Source: a virus. Taken from it: a DNA stretch of 29,677 bases. The notes under the pieces were generated by a model that saw only the letters and a list, made by a program, of their open reading frames with translations, was not told the origin of the DNA and searched no databases. The translations under genes were made by a program, and so were the position numbers. The DNA is taken from IMG/VR virus record IMGVR_UViG_3300037502_000902, positions 1 through 29,677 of that record; one strand, 5' to 3'. This document shows, in pieces, positions 8,402-15,118 of this stretch. Each line of letters begins with the position of its first letter. The first letter of the stretch is position 1.

Positions 8402-8911
8402 TTCTAGTATTTGCCGAATGTCTTGTTTCATCTCCGTAATTAATCCGTGTGAACTGAACTCCGAAATGTTAAAATGCTTTGCGATGGAGCGCACCGTGTT
8501 ATAACCTTTGTCGAAATAGGTCTCAAAGAATATCTTTTTTACTCGGTCTTTTTGGGTGTTTCTATAAATCTCCATAGCAACCCGTTGATTTTGTAGTTTG
8601 AATTCGTGTTCGAGTTTGATTAGAAAGTCGTCAGGTTCTTCTTTTTGTAAATAATCATCAATAGCGTTTGTGAGTTCCTTTTTGCTTTCGGTGTCACGCC
8701 AGATAATCTCCGTTTTGATTAGGTGGAAAAGGTAGCCTTTCGCTTCGTAATCGTGTTTTACGTCAGGGTTTATGTTGAGGTAACGAAGGTAAGCGTTTGA
8801 AATTACCGTTTGAACTGAAAGTTTAAGTTTGGAGCGTTTAATAAAATAGGACGTGTATTTTTCGACCTCTTTGTAATTACATTGTATGTACGTATCAATT
8901 AACGCTTTCAT
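8384..8911 (-). CDS. Sigma-factor-like transcription regulator
   Basis: This 175-residue protein resembles the divergent sigma-70-type factors of Bacteroidota phages. The N-terminal part is helical with SVQTVISNAYLRYLN (about 32-46), like a region-2 segment. The C-terminal part has KDRVKKIFFETYFDKGYNTV followed by RSIAKHFNISEFSSHGLITE (about 141-160), a helix-turn-helix of the region-4 kind. It would direct host RNA polymerase to phage promoters or act as an activator. It is the last gene of the small-gene operon and lies just before the packaging and tail genes, the place expected for a late-gene switch. The candidate target, the AAACACGAA/CTATTAT motif, begins within its own 3' end. Family membership is a moderate call; the target is inference. 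Confidence 0.65.
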   Translation of the reverse strand: MKALIDTYIQCNYKEVEKYTSYFIKRSKLKLSVQTVISNAYLRYLNINPDVKHDYEAKGYLFHLIKTEIIWRDTESKKELTNAIDDYLQKEEPDDFLIKLEHEFKLQNQRVAMEIYRNTQKDRVKKIFFETYFDKGYNTVRSIAKHFNISEFSSHGLITEMKQDIRQILEKHELN

Positions 8912-9098
8912 ACCACGTTAAAAAGTCTTTAATATAAATCTTTCGATAAACCATACCACACATACAGTTATCTTCAGACCCGTTTAAAACCCTATTTCGT
9001 ATCTTTTGAAACTGTTTTGCAACCGATTTAGAATATCGAGTAGTTTCAGGAAGTGAAAGAACCATTTCTATAAACTTGATTTCAGCCTCTGTAAACAT
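8895..9098 (-). CDS. Small conserved protein with CMC motif (67 aa)
   Basis: I take the ATG at 9098 (MFTEAEIKFIEMVLSLP) because the longer frame to 9185 would lie wholly inside the membrane-protein gene. The mature sequence is helical with a Cys pair in NCMCGMVYRKIYIKDF, a pattern I associate with small flavobacterial phage proteins of unknown function. It overlaps the upstream gene by 31 bases and the sigma-like gene by 17. Confidence 0.65.
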   Translation of the reverse strand: MFTEAEIKFIEMVLSLPETTRYSKSVAKQFQKIRNRVLNGSEDNCMCGMVYRKIYIKDFLTWYESVN

Positions 9099-9325
9099 AG
9101 ATTTAATATAAAGGTAAGTAAAGATACCAAACAAGCGGTGAAAACGTCTCCAGTGTACGCAAAAGCACTCCAAAACGCAACACACTTAACGCAAGATAAA
9201 CCTCCGTGAATCCAATTGAGATAAAAAGACGGTTTAAACTGACCGAAAAGGTAATCAATAAAATAGTGTATTGGTTCAAATTCGCACCACCACCAAGAAA
9301 AGGCTATTAAATAAACTATTGTCAT
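9068..9325 (-). CDS. Small integral membrane protein (85 aa)
   Basis: This is a hydrophobic protein with a Trp-rich first segment (IAFSWWWCEFEP), a CVKC pair near residue 46 and further membrane-type segments to the end. The ATG at 9325 overlaps the stop of the 38-residue gene in an ATGA. It resembles small membrane proteins found beside regulators in Bacteroidota phages. I cannot assign a function. Confidence 0.7.
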   Translation of the reverse strand: MTIVYLIAFSWWWCEFEPIHYFIDYLFGQFKPSFYLNWIHGGLSCVKCVAFWSAFAYTGDVFTACLVSLLTFILNLCLQRLKSSL

Positions 9326-9438
9326 TCGTCTGGGTTTAGTTCACGTTCAATTTTCTTCGTTTTTTGAACACGTTTACGTTTTCGTGTATCATTTTGACGA
9401 AAATTTATACATAAAAGTTTTTTAAGTAATCTGTTCAT
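9322..9438 (-). CDS. Tiny basic protein (38 aa)
   Basis: The short frame from ATG 9438 (MNRLLKKLLCINF ...) has a hydrophobic start and a very basic middle with several Arg/Lys pairs. Its stop overlaps the next ATG as ATGA, the coupling used throughout this operon, which supports it being real. Function unknown. Confidence 0.5.
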   Translation of the reverse strand: MNRLLKKLLCINFRQNDTRKRKRVQKTKKIERELNPDE

Positions 9439-9442
9439 TGGT

Positions 9443-9577
9443 TCAAATATACAACTTTTTTAATTCTTTTAACTTTTGTTTAAAGTCTTGAGCGTGTTTA
9501 AGTGGAATCCTTACCGCTATCGTTGTAGTTGGTTCGCCTTTTTTACGTCCTGAGTTTTCTCTTTTACCGCCTCTCAT
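9443..9577 (-). CDS. Small ribbon-helix-helix-like protein (44 aa)
   Basis: The sequence starts MRGGKRENSGRKKGEPTTTI and continues AVRIPLKHAQDFKQKLKEL. A GRKKGE basic start, a beta strand with alternating hydrophobic residues and a following helix fit small RHH-type DNA-binding proteins. Its ATG overlaps the upstream stop. A role as a phage repressor is possible but unproven. Confidence 0.55.
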   Translation of the reverse strand: MRGGKRENSGRKKGEPTTTIAVRIPLKHAQDFKQKLKELKKLYI

Positions 9578-9732
9578 AAACCGCTAACTTTATACTGACC
9601 TATTTTATTGCCTAATTTTATAGACCAATCTTTTTTATAAAAATAAACAGCTTCACTCAAGTTGTTAAATTTAAAAGACGTTACGTGAAACCATCCGTAA
9701 CGCCCCTTTCTATATAAGTTAAAATAAATCAT
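9574..9732 (-). CDS. Small protein (52 aa)
   Basis: The frame from ATG 9732 has an aromatic-rich start (MIYFNLYRKGRYGWFHVTSF) and a NLSEAVYFYKKDW helix. Both ends overlap neighbours in ATGA or near-ATGA form. Family not recognised. It resembles small single-domain proteins predicted to form a strand-helix fold. Confidence 0.55.
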   Translation of the reverse strand: MIYFNLYRKGRYGWFHVTSFKFNNLSEAVYFYKKDWSIKLGNKIGQYKVSGL

Positions 9733-9908
9733 TTTGTTATATTGTTGTCAATTATAAATTGAGCCATTTTTCTTAACCCGTTAACACCTTTTCTTTCTTC
9801 GTTGGTAAAAAATTTCATTACCTTATTATATCTTTCCATTGGTGTTAAAGTATTCCAAATTTTGTATCCTACTTTTAATTTTTCTGATTTAATTTCTGTT
9901 GTTGTCAT
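9729..9908 (-). CDS. First gene after the 9.96 kb promoter (59 aa)
   Basis: The frame from ATG 9908 (MTTTEIKSEKLKVGYKI ...) has a TPMERYNKVMKFFTNEER segment and ends FIIDNNITK. It lies 24 bases downstream of a good Bacteroidota-type promoter and is coupled to the next gene (AAAATGATT). Family unknown. Confidence 0.6.
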   Translation of the reverse strand: MTTTEIKSEKLKVGYKIWNTLTPMERYNKVMKFFTNEERKGVNGLRKMAQFIIDNNITK

Positions 9909-9932
9909 TGTTTCTTGTTTTTGATTACCTTA

Positions 9933-9963
9933 CAAAGATACACAAGTTTTTGATATTTGCAAA
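9933..9963 (-). promoter_or_regulatory. Bacteroidota-type promoter for the small-gene/sigma operon
   Basis: On the minus strand TTTG (9963-9960), exactly 19 bases, then TATCTTTG (9940-9933), matching the TTTG-N19-TAnnTTTG consensus of the housekeeping sigma of Bacteroidota. A-rich sequence lies upstream. The 16 bases from 9936 to 9921 are identical to the block at the 18.0 kb promoter. It should be read by host polymerase. Confidence 0.8.
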
Positions 9964-9969
9964 CTTTTT

Positions 9970-10128
9970 TCAAATATTTTTTATTTTTTTTATTTCTTTC
10001 TGCATTTCAAGCATTATTAAACGGTGTTTCAATTTGTGTTTTGGTTCAAATCCGCATTTATGCAATTTTTCACGGTTATAAATATAGCGTCCTTTTCGAC
10101 CCCATTTAAACTTATAAACCGCACCCAT
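9970..10128 (-). CDS. Small basic protein (52 aa)
   Basis: The frame from ATG 10128 (MGAVYKFKWGRKGRYIYNRE ...) is strongly basic with aromatic residues and a Lys/Ile-rich C-terminal helix. It overlaps the end of the NinG gene by 17 bases and is the last gene before the 9.96 kb promoter. A nucleic-acid-binding role is plausible from charge only. Confidence 0.55.
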   Translation of the reverse strand: MGAVYKFKWGRKGRYIYNREKLHKCGFEPKHKLKHRLIMLEMQKEIKKIKNI

Positions 10129-10651
10129 TTTTTAATTCTTTTAACTTTTCTTTGTAAATCGTGTTTATTTCTTGGAGTTCCTCAATAGTCCATTTCTTTG
10201 TGACGTGTGCGAGTTCGTGTAGCTTTATAAATCTTTCACTACCTATTTTAAATAATAGTTCGTTATTGTATAAAATAAGATTACCCGATAAAAATTGATT
10301 GCATTTCTCACATTGAACGTGAACATTGTCTTCGTTAAACCTAACGTTTGAATGACCACCAGCACTCCAAAAATGTCCAGCGTTTACTTTCTTCGGTTTT
10401 TGTTTACAAGAAATACACAATTGACCCTTGTCACGTTCCCTTATAAACTTGTTAAAAGTCTGTTGCGCTATCTTAAGCCAGTCTGAAGCAGTCATTAAGT
10501 CTTTTTTCAACTTCGTCTTTTTCTTGTTCCAAGTTTTTAATTCAACATCTTTGACGGCTTGTTTTATACATTCGTAATTATAACAGCATTTTTGTAGTGT
10601 CGTCTTTGGGAAGTATTCTTCTTTGCAGTATCGACAGTTTTTAGTTTTCAT
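10112..10651 (-). CDS. ninG: NinG-like recombination nuclease
   Basis: This is a homologue of lambda NinG (Rap), a structure-specific endonuclease that acts on branched recombination intermediates. The 179 residues have an N-terminal zinc cluster (C6, C9, C22/23, C28), then a long basic helical part, CISCKQK (about 79-85), the conserved GHFWSAGGHSNVRFNEDNV core (about 92-110) and VQCEKCNQFLSGN. Order and motifs agree with the NinG family. It follows the methyltransferase directly (TAATG overlap) and belongs to the recombination/replication operon with ERF and YqaJ. Confidence 0.9.
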   Translation of the reverse strand: MKTKNCRYCKEEYFPKTTLQKCCYNYECIKQAVKDVELKTWNKKKTKLKKDLMTASDWLKIAQQTFNKFIRERDKGQLCISCKQKPKKVNAGHFWSAGGHSNVRFNEDNVHVQCEKCNQFLSGNLILYNNELLFKIGSERFIKLHELAHVTKKWTIEELQEINTIYKEKLKELKNGCGL

Positions 10652-11274
10652 TAAAATAATTTTTGTTGTGCAACGTGGTTCTTTATTCGTTCAATCGCTT
10701 TTTCGTAATATTCTGTATCAAGTTCACAAGCAGTTAACTCGAATCCGTAATCGTGACAGGCTATTGCTATGCTTCCACTTCCGAGGTGCGTGTCAAGTAT
10801 TTTGTCTCCATCTTTTGCGTATTTATCTAAAATCCATTTGTAAAGTGCAACAGGTTTTTGAGTAGGGTGTATTCGTTCTAATTGATTAGGATTTAATTTG
10901 TAAATTCTTGTACCTCCATTTCTTACCCACGCAAACTCACACTCAGCAAAATCTCTTCCATACATTGTTTCTCCTTTGTCCCAAATTGCAAAATATCGAC
11001 TCATAGGCAAATTAAAATAGTTACCTCCCCAAATAATTTGGTTTTTACTAATTCTAAATAATTCATTAAAATATTCTTGATTAGGTGTTTTATTATCCCA
11101 ATTTTTATTTTTATCTGGTTTAACTGTTTTTCTTCCACCCATACATTCATTAGTTATATTTATACCGTAAGGCGGGTCAACAATAGCCAAATCAAAATAT
11201 TTATCAGGATAACGACCCATTAATAACATATTGTCTTCGTTGGTTATCGTTAGTTTGTCTGTTATTTTAGTCAT
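10651..11274 (-). CDS. DNA methyltransferase (N6-A/N4-C type)
   Basis: This is an S-adenosylmethionine-dependent DNA base methylase. The catalytic DPPYGIN lies at about 33-39, HPTQKP at about 136-141, and the cofactor loop DTHLGSGSIAIA at about 161-172, so the catalytic motif precedes the cofactor motif, the order of the beta-type N6/N4 methylases. At 207 residues it lacks an obvious target-recognition extension. No restriction nuclease is beside it, so it is an orphan methylase that may protect phage DNA from host restriction. Its N-terminal half is much more AT-rich than its neighbours (about 20-23% GC in 11041-11160), a sign of separate acquisition. Confidence 0.92.
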   Translation of the reverse strand: MTKITDKLTITNEDNMLLMGRYPDKYFDLAIVDPPYGINITNECMGGRKTVKPDKNKNWDNKTPNQEYFNELFRISKNQIIWGGNYFNLPMSRYFAIWDKGETMYGRDFAECEFAWVRNGGTRIYKLNPNQLERIHPTQKPVALYKWILDKYAKDGDKILDTHLGSGSIAIACHDYGFELTACELDTEYYEKAIERIKNHVAQQKLF

Positions 11275-11524
11275 AAACTTCTTTATAATCGGTTAGTTTT
11301 TTCTGTGTTTCAAGTAACTCTATTTGCATTGACAATAACTTGTTACTTAACGCCCTATTTTCCTTTACTATGGTGTTTAAAAGGGACTTTATCTGTTCGA
11401 GTTCGTCTTGCTGTTGTGCGATACCTTCCGCTCGTTTTGGTTCGAGACGCTTTCGAAACTCGAATTTATTCCAAAGTGAGTTAAGGTTTATGTAAGCGAG
11501 TTGTATTCTTATTTCTTTATCCAT
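11267..11524 (-). CDS. Coiled-coil protein (85 aa)
   Basis: Residues 30-80 form a clear heptad-rich helix (EQIKSLLNTIVKENRALSNK ...). Family not recognised. It overlaps the methyltransferase by 8 bases and the upstream 59-residue gene by 8 bases, so it is in the replication operon. Confidence 0.65.
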   Translation of the reverse strand: MDKEIRIQLAYINLNSLWNKFEFRKRLEPKRAEGIAQQQDELEQIKSLLNTIVKENRALSNKLLSMQIELLETQKKLTDYKEVYD

Positions 11525-11696
11525 AGTTATAATTTAGGAATTCGTCTTTTGTAACTCGTTTAACGTCCATTACTTTTTCTTCACTGGTAAAGGATATTAC
11601 AAACTTCGAGTTTTGTTCTTTCAATAGGTCGCATAAAAGCAAAGCTGATTCGATGTCGTTAATAGACCAGTTTATTATAAAATATTTTTCTTCCAT
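11517..11696 (-). CDS. Hypothetical protein (59 aa)
   Basis: The frame from ATG 11696 (MEEKYFIINWSINDIESALL ...) fills the space between the helicase-like gene and the coiled-coil gene. Two strand-helix units are suggested (YFIINW, then SALLLCDLL, then KFVISFTS). Its stop overlaps the next start. Function unknown. Confidence 0.55.
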   Translation of the reverse strand: MEEKYFIINWSINDIESALLLCDLLKEQNSKFVISFTSEEKVMDVKRVTKDEFLNYNYG

Positions 11697-11698
11697 AG

Positions 11699-12592
11699 TT
11701 AAAAGGGTAAATCAAAATTAGTATTTCTTTTTATTTCGTGTTTTTGTTGCAAGGGATTAACGCCACCAATCGTAAAACCTTTACCGAAATTGTAATCAAA
11801 TAAAAGCGGTTGGTTTAACTCGGTTTGTTGTCCTCCTGTGTCACGGTCTTTAATTTTTTCGATATCAATCATTGTAAAGTATTTCATTGATTCGTGTTTT
11901 ACAAGTCTATGGATTACAAGCATATCGTCGCAACGATTTAAAAACGGTTTACCGCCTTCAATATGCGCTTTCAATGGTGGCTTAAGGTGTCCGTTCCATA
12001 CGTGGTCTTGAGGGTAAAGCATAGAAGTCCTTCCGCTTTCGCTTGTCGGGTGTGTTGAAATATACAAAGTTTTTCCAGTGCGGTTGCAAAAGTCTCTTGT
12101 CGTGTTTAAGAATTCGTAGTTGTCGCTGTGTTGCATACCTCTATTTAATCCAGTGAACGGGTCTATAAAAGCAACGTCGCATTCTTGAGTTTCAATTAAC
12201 TTTAACATCTCCTGAGGTGTATACATTTGTTCGTTGCTGACAAATTTAAACCATTGCTCAATAGTTTTGTTATAAGTTAGTATTTCGTCTTTTGATAGGT
12301 CGCTAAACTTATTCCCTGAATACATTTGTATTAAGTCCCGCATCACTTGACCGCTTGAGTTCTCACCCATCCACAACACGAACTTCAAATTGTGTTTAAC
12401 AGCCAAACAAAGAAAGTACCACAGCATAAAATAAGATTTACCGACGTTATCGTGTCCAAGTACGATGTTTAGTTGTTTTCGCTTGAATCGAATGTAATCG
12501 TCTAAAACGCATCCTATACCTAAACCCATCGATATTTTACCGTCTTTGTAGTCAAGTAGGTAATTTGTGCTATGTCCGTCGTTTAAAATCAT
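11699..12592 (-). CDS. DnaB/RecA-like replicative ATPase (helicase)
   Basis: This is probably the phage helicase-type ATPase of the replisome. At 297 residues it is a single RecA-fold domain without the DnaB N-terminal domain. Walker A is GHDNVGKS (about 46-53), WMGENSS follows strand 2, Walker B is DVAFIDPFTG (about 139-148), and YISTHPT (about 177-183) corresponds to the sensor strand of DnaB/Twinkle-type enzymes. It is coupled by ATGA to the DUF6291 protein, which may act as its loader or initiator (inference). The enzyme could alternatively be a RecA-like recombinase, but the HPT sensor favours DnaB-type. Confidence 0.87.
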   Translation of the reverse strand: MILNDGHSTNYLLDYKDGKISMGLGIGCVLDDYIRFKRKQLNIVLGHDNVGKSYFMLWYFLCLAVKHNLKFVLWMGENSSGQVMRDLIQMYSGNKFSDLSKDEILTYNKTIEQWFKFVSNEQMYTPQEMLKLIETQECDVAFIDPFTGLNRGMQHSDNYEFLNTTRDFCNRTGKTLYISTHPTSESGRTSMLYPQDHVWNGHLKPPLKAHIEGGKPFLNRCDDMLVIHRLVKHESMKYFTMIDIEKIKDRDTGGQQTELNQPLLFDYNFGKGFTIGGVNPLQQKHEIKRNTNFDLPF

Positions 12593-13170
12593 TTGTAAGC
12601 GTTTACTTGTTTCATTACATTCTCGTAGAAAAGCTGGTCGTTCGACTTTTGTTGTTTAGGAAGTTCTGAAGAACTTTTTTCCCACGTCCTAACACACGCT
12701 TTCCAATCCTTCATTTTATTCTTACCAACCATCCAACCTTTAGACTCATAAAAATCTATAAACTTATTTACATCAACTCCGTTATTCCGTTGCATACAAT
12801 AACCTAAAACATCATTAAATGTAGGTGGCTTAAATATCTTATTATTATCACTATCATTATCATTATCACTATCGGCTTTTTTGGGTTTTAAAATAACCGA
12901 TTGGGTTTCTTGGCTTTCTGTGGGTTTCTTTGGTCGACCACCTTTAGAACCATTTTCACGGTTTTTCTCACAAGTCTTTTCATAGTTAGCAGCATCACGT
13001 TTAAACTGAAGCTCAAACGGTAAAAAAGCCATTCTTAAAGCAAAGTCAAGTTCAGGATTCAAACCCATTTGATAAGACTTAATTGCCTTAAATAATAAAC
13101 CAGCTTGTTCATCTGTCAACTCGTCTAAAACCGCCAAGGTGTCAATGTGTAAAATAAAAGATTTCTTCAT
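12589..13170 (-). CDS. DUF6291-type replication protein
   Basis: I place the start at 13170 (MKKSFILHIDTLAVLDELTD), since the longer frame to 13221 covers the structured leader. The N-terminal 75 residues match the DUF6291 pattern (LTDEQAGLLFKAIKSYQ, then ALRMAFLPFELQFKRD). A basic NGSKGGRPKK linker follows, then an acidic Asp-Asn-Ser tract, then a C-terminal domain PPTFNDVLGYCMQRNN with KMKDWKACVRTWE, which resembles the end of DnaD-like or replisome-organiser proteins. With the ATPase directly downstream it is a good candidate for the replication initiator or helicase loader. Confidence 0.75.
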   Translation of the reverse strand: MKKSFILHIDTLAVLDELTDEQAGLLFKAIKSYQMGLNPELDFALRMAFLPFELQFKRDAANYEKTCEKNRENGSKGGRPKKPTESQETQSVILKPKKADSDNDNDSDNNKIFKPPTFNDVLGYCMQRNNGVDVNKFIDFYESKGWMVGKNKMKDWKACVRTWEKSSSELPKQQKSNDQLFYENVMKQVNAYK

Positions 13171-13303
13171 TTTGTAAATTTTAAGCAATAAAAAACCCTC
13201 CGTAAATCCATAGGCTCCCACATCTACTTCATTACAAAGGGTTAATAACTTCTTAAGGTTCTATAACGTGGGAAGCGAACCTACTAAATAATAGTATAAA
13301 AAG
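13171..13303 (-). promoter_or_regulatory. Folded leader before the replication gene
   Basis: This 133-base gap holds several complementary pairs on the minus strand: AGGTTC/GAACCT (13282-13277 and 13262-13257), a loop segment TCCCAC able to pair with GTGGGA about 50 bases downstream, TACTA/TAGTA around 13280-13295, and AACCCT/AGGGTT followed by T6. Together they suggest a folded leader with an attenuator-like end. It shares TTTGTAATGA with the element at 15633-15695. No known riboswitch consensus is recognised. Confidence 0.35.
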
Positions 13304-13549
13304 TTAAAGTGTTTTTTTTCTATCGCAATATTTTCGCCACTCCTCCATCGTCCACACTTCAAAGACTAATTTAGGATGCAGGTCTAACCGTTTAACAGCG
13401 TCTTCTTTCGAGTAGGCTTGGACAATAAAGTAATCGACTTTGTTTTCAATCCAAGTGTAAACCCTAAACGGACGCTCAGAAGGGTACGTCAAACACGCTT
13501 TCTTCTTTCTTGAAAGGTTCGGATAGTTTAGCACTGAAGAATTTTCCAT
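13304..13549 (-). CDS. Hypothetical protein (up to 81 aa)
   Basis: The reading frame is open from ATG 13549, but that start lies 74 bases inside the DUF736-like gene. A TTG at 13492 would leave a 17-base overlap and give a more compact domain (FRVYTWIENKVDYFIVQAYS, then KEDAVKRLDL and VWTMEEWRKYC). The strand-helix pattern with KEDAVKRL resembles small phage proteins of unknown role. It is the last gene before the structured leader. Confidence 0.6.
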   Translation of the reverse strand: MENSSVLNYPNLSRKKKACLTYPSERPFRVYTWIENKVDYFIVQAYSKEDAVKRLDLHPKLVFEVWTMEEWRKYCDRKKTL

Positions 13550-13685
13550 TTTTTCCCTCTTTTACCCATAAAGCAATTTCGATTTCTTCGCCTTTGTAGT
13601 TAAGTTTTCCTTTGTATTCTGGATGCGCATCGGTCGTCTTTTTGTCGTTCTTGAATATCGCGCCTGTGTTTTCTCTTTGTTCCAT
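13476..13685 (-). CDS. DUF736-like small protein (69 aa)
   Basis: The sequence NTGAIFKNDKKTTDAHPEYK followed by GKLNYKGEEIEIALWVKEG and KNGKFFSAKLSEPF matches the DUF736-like pattern common in phages and plasmids: a small beta-barrel with a conserved GA.FKN...DHP.Y.G start. The fold resembles OB-type single-stranded DNA-binding proteins and such genes often stand near recombination genes, as here. DNA binding is inference. Confidence 0.75.
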   Translation of the reverse strand: MEQRENTGAIFKNDKKTTDAHPEYKGKLNYKGEEIEIALWVKEGKNGKFFSAKLSEPFKKEESVFDVPF

Positions 13686-13706
13686 TTGTTTTTGTTTTAA
13701 ATTTAG

Positions 13707-13961
13707 TTATTTTATTTCATTATTAAAAATATCGTCTAAATAATCACTTCTAAACGACAAGCCTCCAATTTCGTTTTCTTGAGGCGGTTCGATTGTGTGG
13801 TCTTGTTTTATTTTAAAATCAACAAAAACACGTTTAAAAACCTCTAAACTATCTCTTACCATACTTGGAGCATAAGTGTGCCTACCGTGTGCATACCTTG
13901 CGGCTATCCATAAAATATCTTCAATGGCTTTTTGTAGTTCTTCTTTTTCTTGTTTTTTCAT
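13707..13961 (-). CDS. Conserved phage protein (84 aa)
   Basis: The core IEDILWIAARYAHGRHTYAP is a pattern I recognise from small phage proteins of unknown function (ARRYADGRSTYAP type). The acidic C-terminus is variable. The ATG overlaps the upstream stop in ATGA, and the gene belongs to the recombination/replication operon. Confidence 0.7.
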   Translation of the reverse strand: MKKQEKEELQKAIEDILWIAARYAHGRHTYAPSMVRDSLEVFKRVFVDFKIKQDHTIEPPQENEIGGLSFRSDYLDDIFNNEIK

Positions 13962-14170
13962 TTTAATTCTCGTTTAAGTTTTTCAATGTATAGTGTTGCA
14001 TCCATCAACTCCTCTTGCAAGTGGTTTAACCATCCTAACAAATCAACGTCCGTTCGGTCTAAGTTGGTTCCGTATTTCTGTTGTCCGAGTTTTGACCGTT
14101 CCCAGTATTTACCAAGTACCGCTATTAAAACGGTGTCTTCGTGTTGTATGCTTTCATTTGTTATGTTCAT
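13958..14170 (-). CDS. MazG-like or dNTP-hydrolase-related small protein (70 aa)
   Basis: The sequence has KYGTNLDRTDVDLLGWLNHL followed by QEELMDATLYIEKLKRELK. The WLNH.QEE.MDA..Y.EKL helix, with its acidic pairs, resembles the metal-binding helices of MazG-type or phage dATP/dGTP diphosphohydrolase proteins, which handle nucleotides. At 70 residues it could be a minimal version. It overlaps both neighbours by 4 bases. Confidence 0.6.
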   Translation of the reverse strand: MNITNESIQHEDTVLIAVLGKYWERSKLGQQKYGTNLDRTDVDLLGWLNHLQEELMDATLYIEKLKRELK

Positions 14171-14367
14171 TTTTCAAAAGTTTTATTATAACATTCTTCA
14201 AATCCGTATTCACAACCTGAGTATAAATGTCCTATATCGTAAAAGAATTTTATTTGCTGTTTTTCCATTTCTTTGGCTTTATCAACAAAATAATCGAGTT
14301 GTTGTCTTGTTTTATCTTGGTTATTATCTAACTGATTAATTAACCATTGCACCGCTGTTTGTATCAT
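14167..14367 (-). CDS. KAKEMEK-family small protein, copy 2 (66 aa)
   Basis: I place the start at 14367 (MIQTAVQWLINQLD) because it forms an ATGA with the stop of the tiny gene upstream; the longer frame to 14415 lies in that gene. The protein has TAVQWL at the N-terminus, DYFVDKAKEMEKQQIKFFYD in the middle and YNKTFEK at the end. The same pattern appears in the gene at 16961-17170, so the two are paralogues. This small family is widespread in flavobacterial phages; function unknown. Confidence 0.75.
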   Translation of the reverse strand: MIQTAVQWLINQLDNNQDKTRQQLDYFVDKAKEMEKQQIKFFYDIGHLYSGCEYGFEECYNKTFEK

Positions 14368-14444
14368 TTTTTCGTGTTTTGATAAATACTTAATAACGCT
14401 ACTGCTGTTATCCACATATAAATATAAATTATTACGTCTTTCAT
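14364..14444 (-). CDS. Tiny MKD-type membrane peptide (26 aa)
   Basis: The ATG at 14444 overlaps the YqaJ stop, and the TGA overlaps the next start (14367), so the frame is bounded by ATGA junctions on both sides. The peptide begins MKDVIIYIYMWITAVALL and ends with Asn-Thr-Lys-Lys: one membrane pass with a basic tail. It resembles the tiny gene at 17907-17981. Function unknown. Confidence 0.55.
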   Translation of the reverse strand: MKDVIIYIYMWITAVALLSIYQNTKK

Positions 14445-15118
14445 CTTATCAATTCGTTAAAATAGGTTCGACAATGTTCAATTCGTGTTTTCATCTCGTT
14501 AACAACACCTTCATTATATTCAACGTGGAAAGCTTTTACTCTTCGGTCTTTCGGTATATGGTCGAAATTATGAACAGACATAACATCTCGAATAGTTTCT
14601 TCAGAGGGTTCGATTTCGTATTTTCCCCAAGCGGTGCGTCGTATTTCATCGTTGACAATTTCTTCAGGTGTGTTAATTAAACAATAACTTATTAAAGCGT
14701 TTTTCTTTCCAGTAAGCCACATATAACCCATAACTTGGTAATAATAGTCTTTATTTGGTAGTTCGTCTTCAAAGAACGGGAATGTATCTCCAGACCAACT
14801 ACTTTTTACGTCAATTACTAAAGAGTGAGTAATTATGTCGGGTGTTCCTTTAATGTAATCGTTTTGGTAGTAGTCTTCGTTCTTGGTTAAAAACTCAAAT
14901 CCCAAAACCTCTTCAGTGAGTTCGATTGCTTTCTCTTCGACTTCGTTTCCTTTGTCAGTGTAACGCGACTTAAACACCTTTTTAATGCCGAACAAGTGTT
15001 CTTTCGCAAGTTCTTCGACGTAGGTCTTTGCGGTTTGACTTAACACCTCAGATTTACTCCGAGAGCTTGTCATAATGCGACCTAATTGTGAAGCTCTAAT
15101 TTTTAATTCATTTTTCAT
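14441..15118 (-). CDS. YqaJ-type recombination exonuclease
   Basis: This is a lambda-exonuclease-like 5'-3' exonuclease that works with a single-strand annealing protein. It has 225 residues. The PD-(D/E)XK core is visible: E59/E61 in DKGNEVEEKAIE, GTPDIITHSLVIDVKSSW (about 91-108) with the Asp and the Asp-x-Lys pair, and YYYQVMGYMWLTG (about 125-137), the usual Gln-bearing helix. ERF, its functional partner, lies just upstream beyond the HNH gene. Together they form a recombination module for repair and concatemer formation. Confidence 0.9.
   Translation of the reverse strand: MKNELKIRASQLGRIMTSSRSKSEVLSQTAKTYVEELAKEHLFGIKKVFKSRYTDKGNEVEEKAIELTEEVLGFEFLTKNEDYYQNDYIKGTPDIITHSLVIDVKSSWSGDTFPFFEDELPNKDYYYQVMGYMWLTGKKNALISYCLINTPEEIVNDEIRRTAWGKYEIEPSEETIRDVMSVHNFDHIPKDRRVKAFHVEYNEGVVNEMKTRIEHCRTYFNELIR

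Noticed and set aside
9068-9185. Longer start (9185) for the 67-residue gene
   Set aside because: The extra 29 residues are Cys/Phe/Arg-rich and lie entirely in the membrane-protein gene; the ATG at 9098 gives a normal protein.
13260-13300. tRNA-like T-arm (GGTTCGCTTCC) in the leader
   Set aside because: No acceptor, D-arm or anticodon arm can be fitted around it.
14408-14416. Perfect DnaA box (TTATCCACA) in AT-rich sequence, possible origin
   Set aside because: It lies inside the coding sequence of the 26-residue peptide, is a single copy there, and another perfect copy at 22081-22089 is plainly part of the portal gene. One box is not enough to call an origin.
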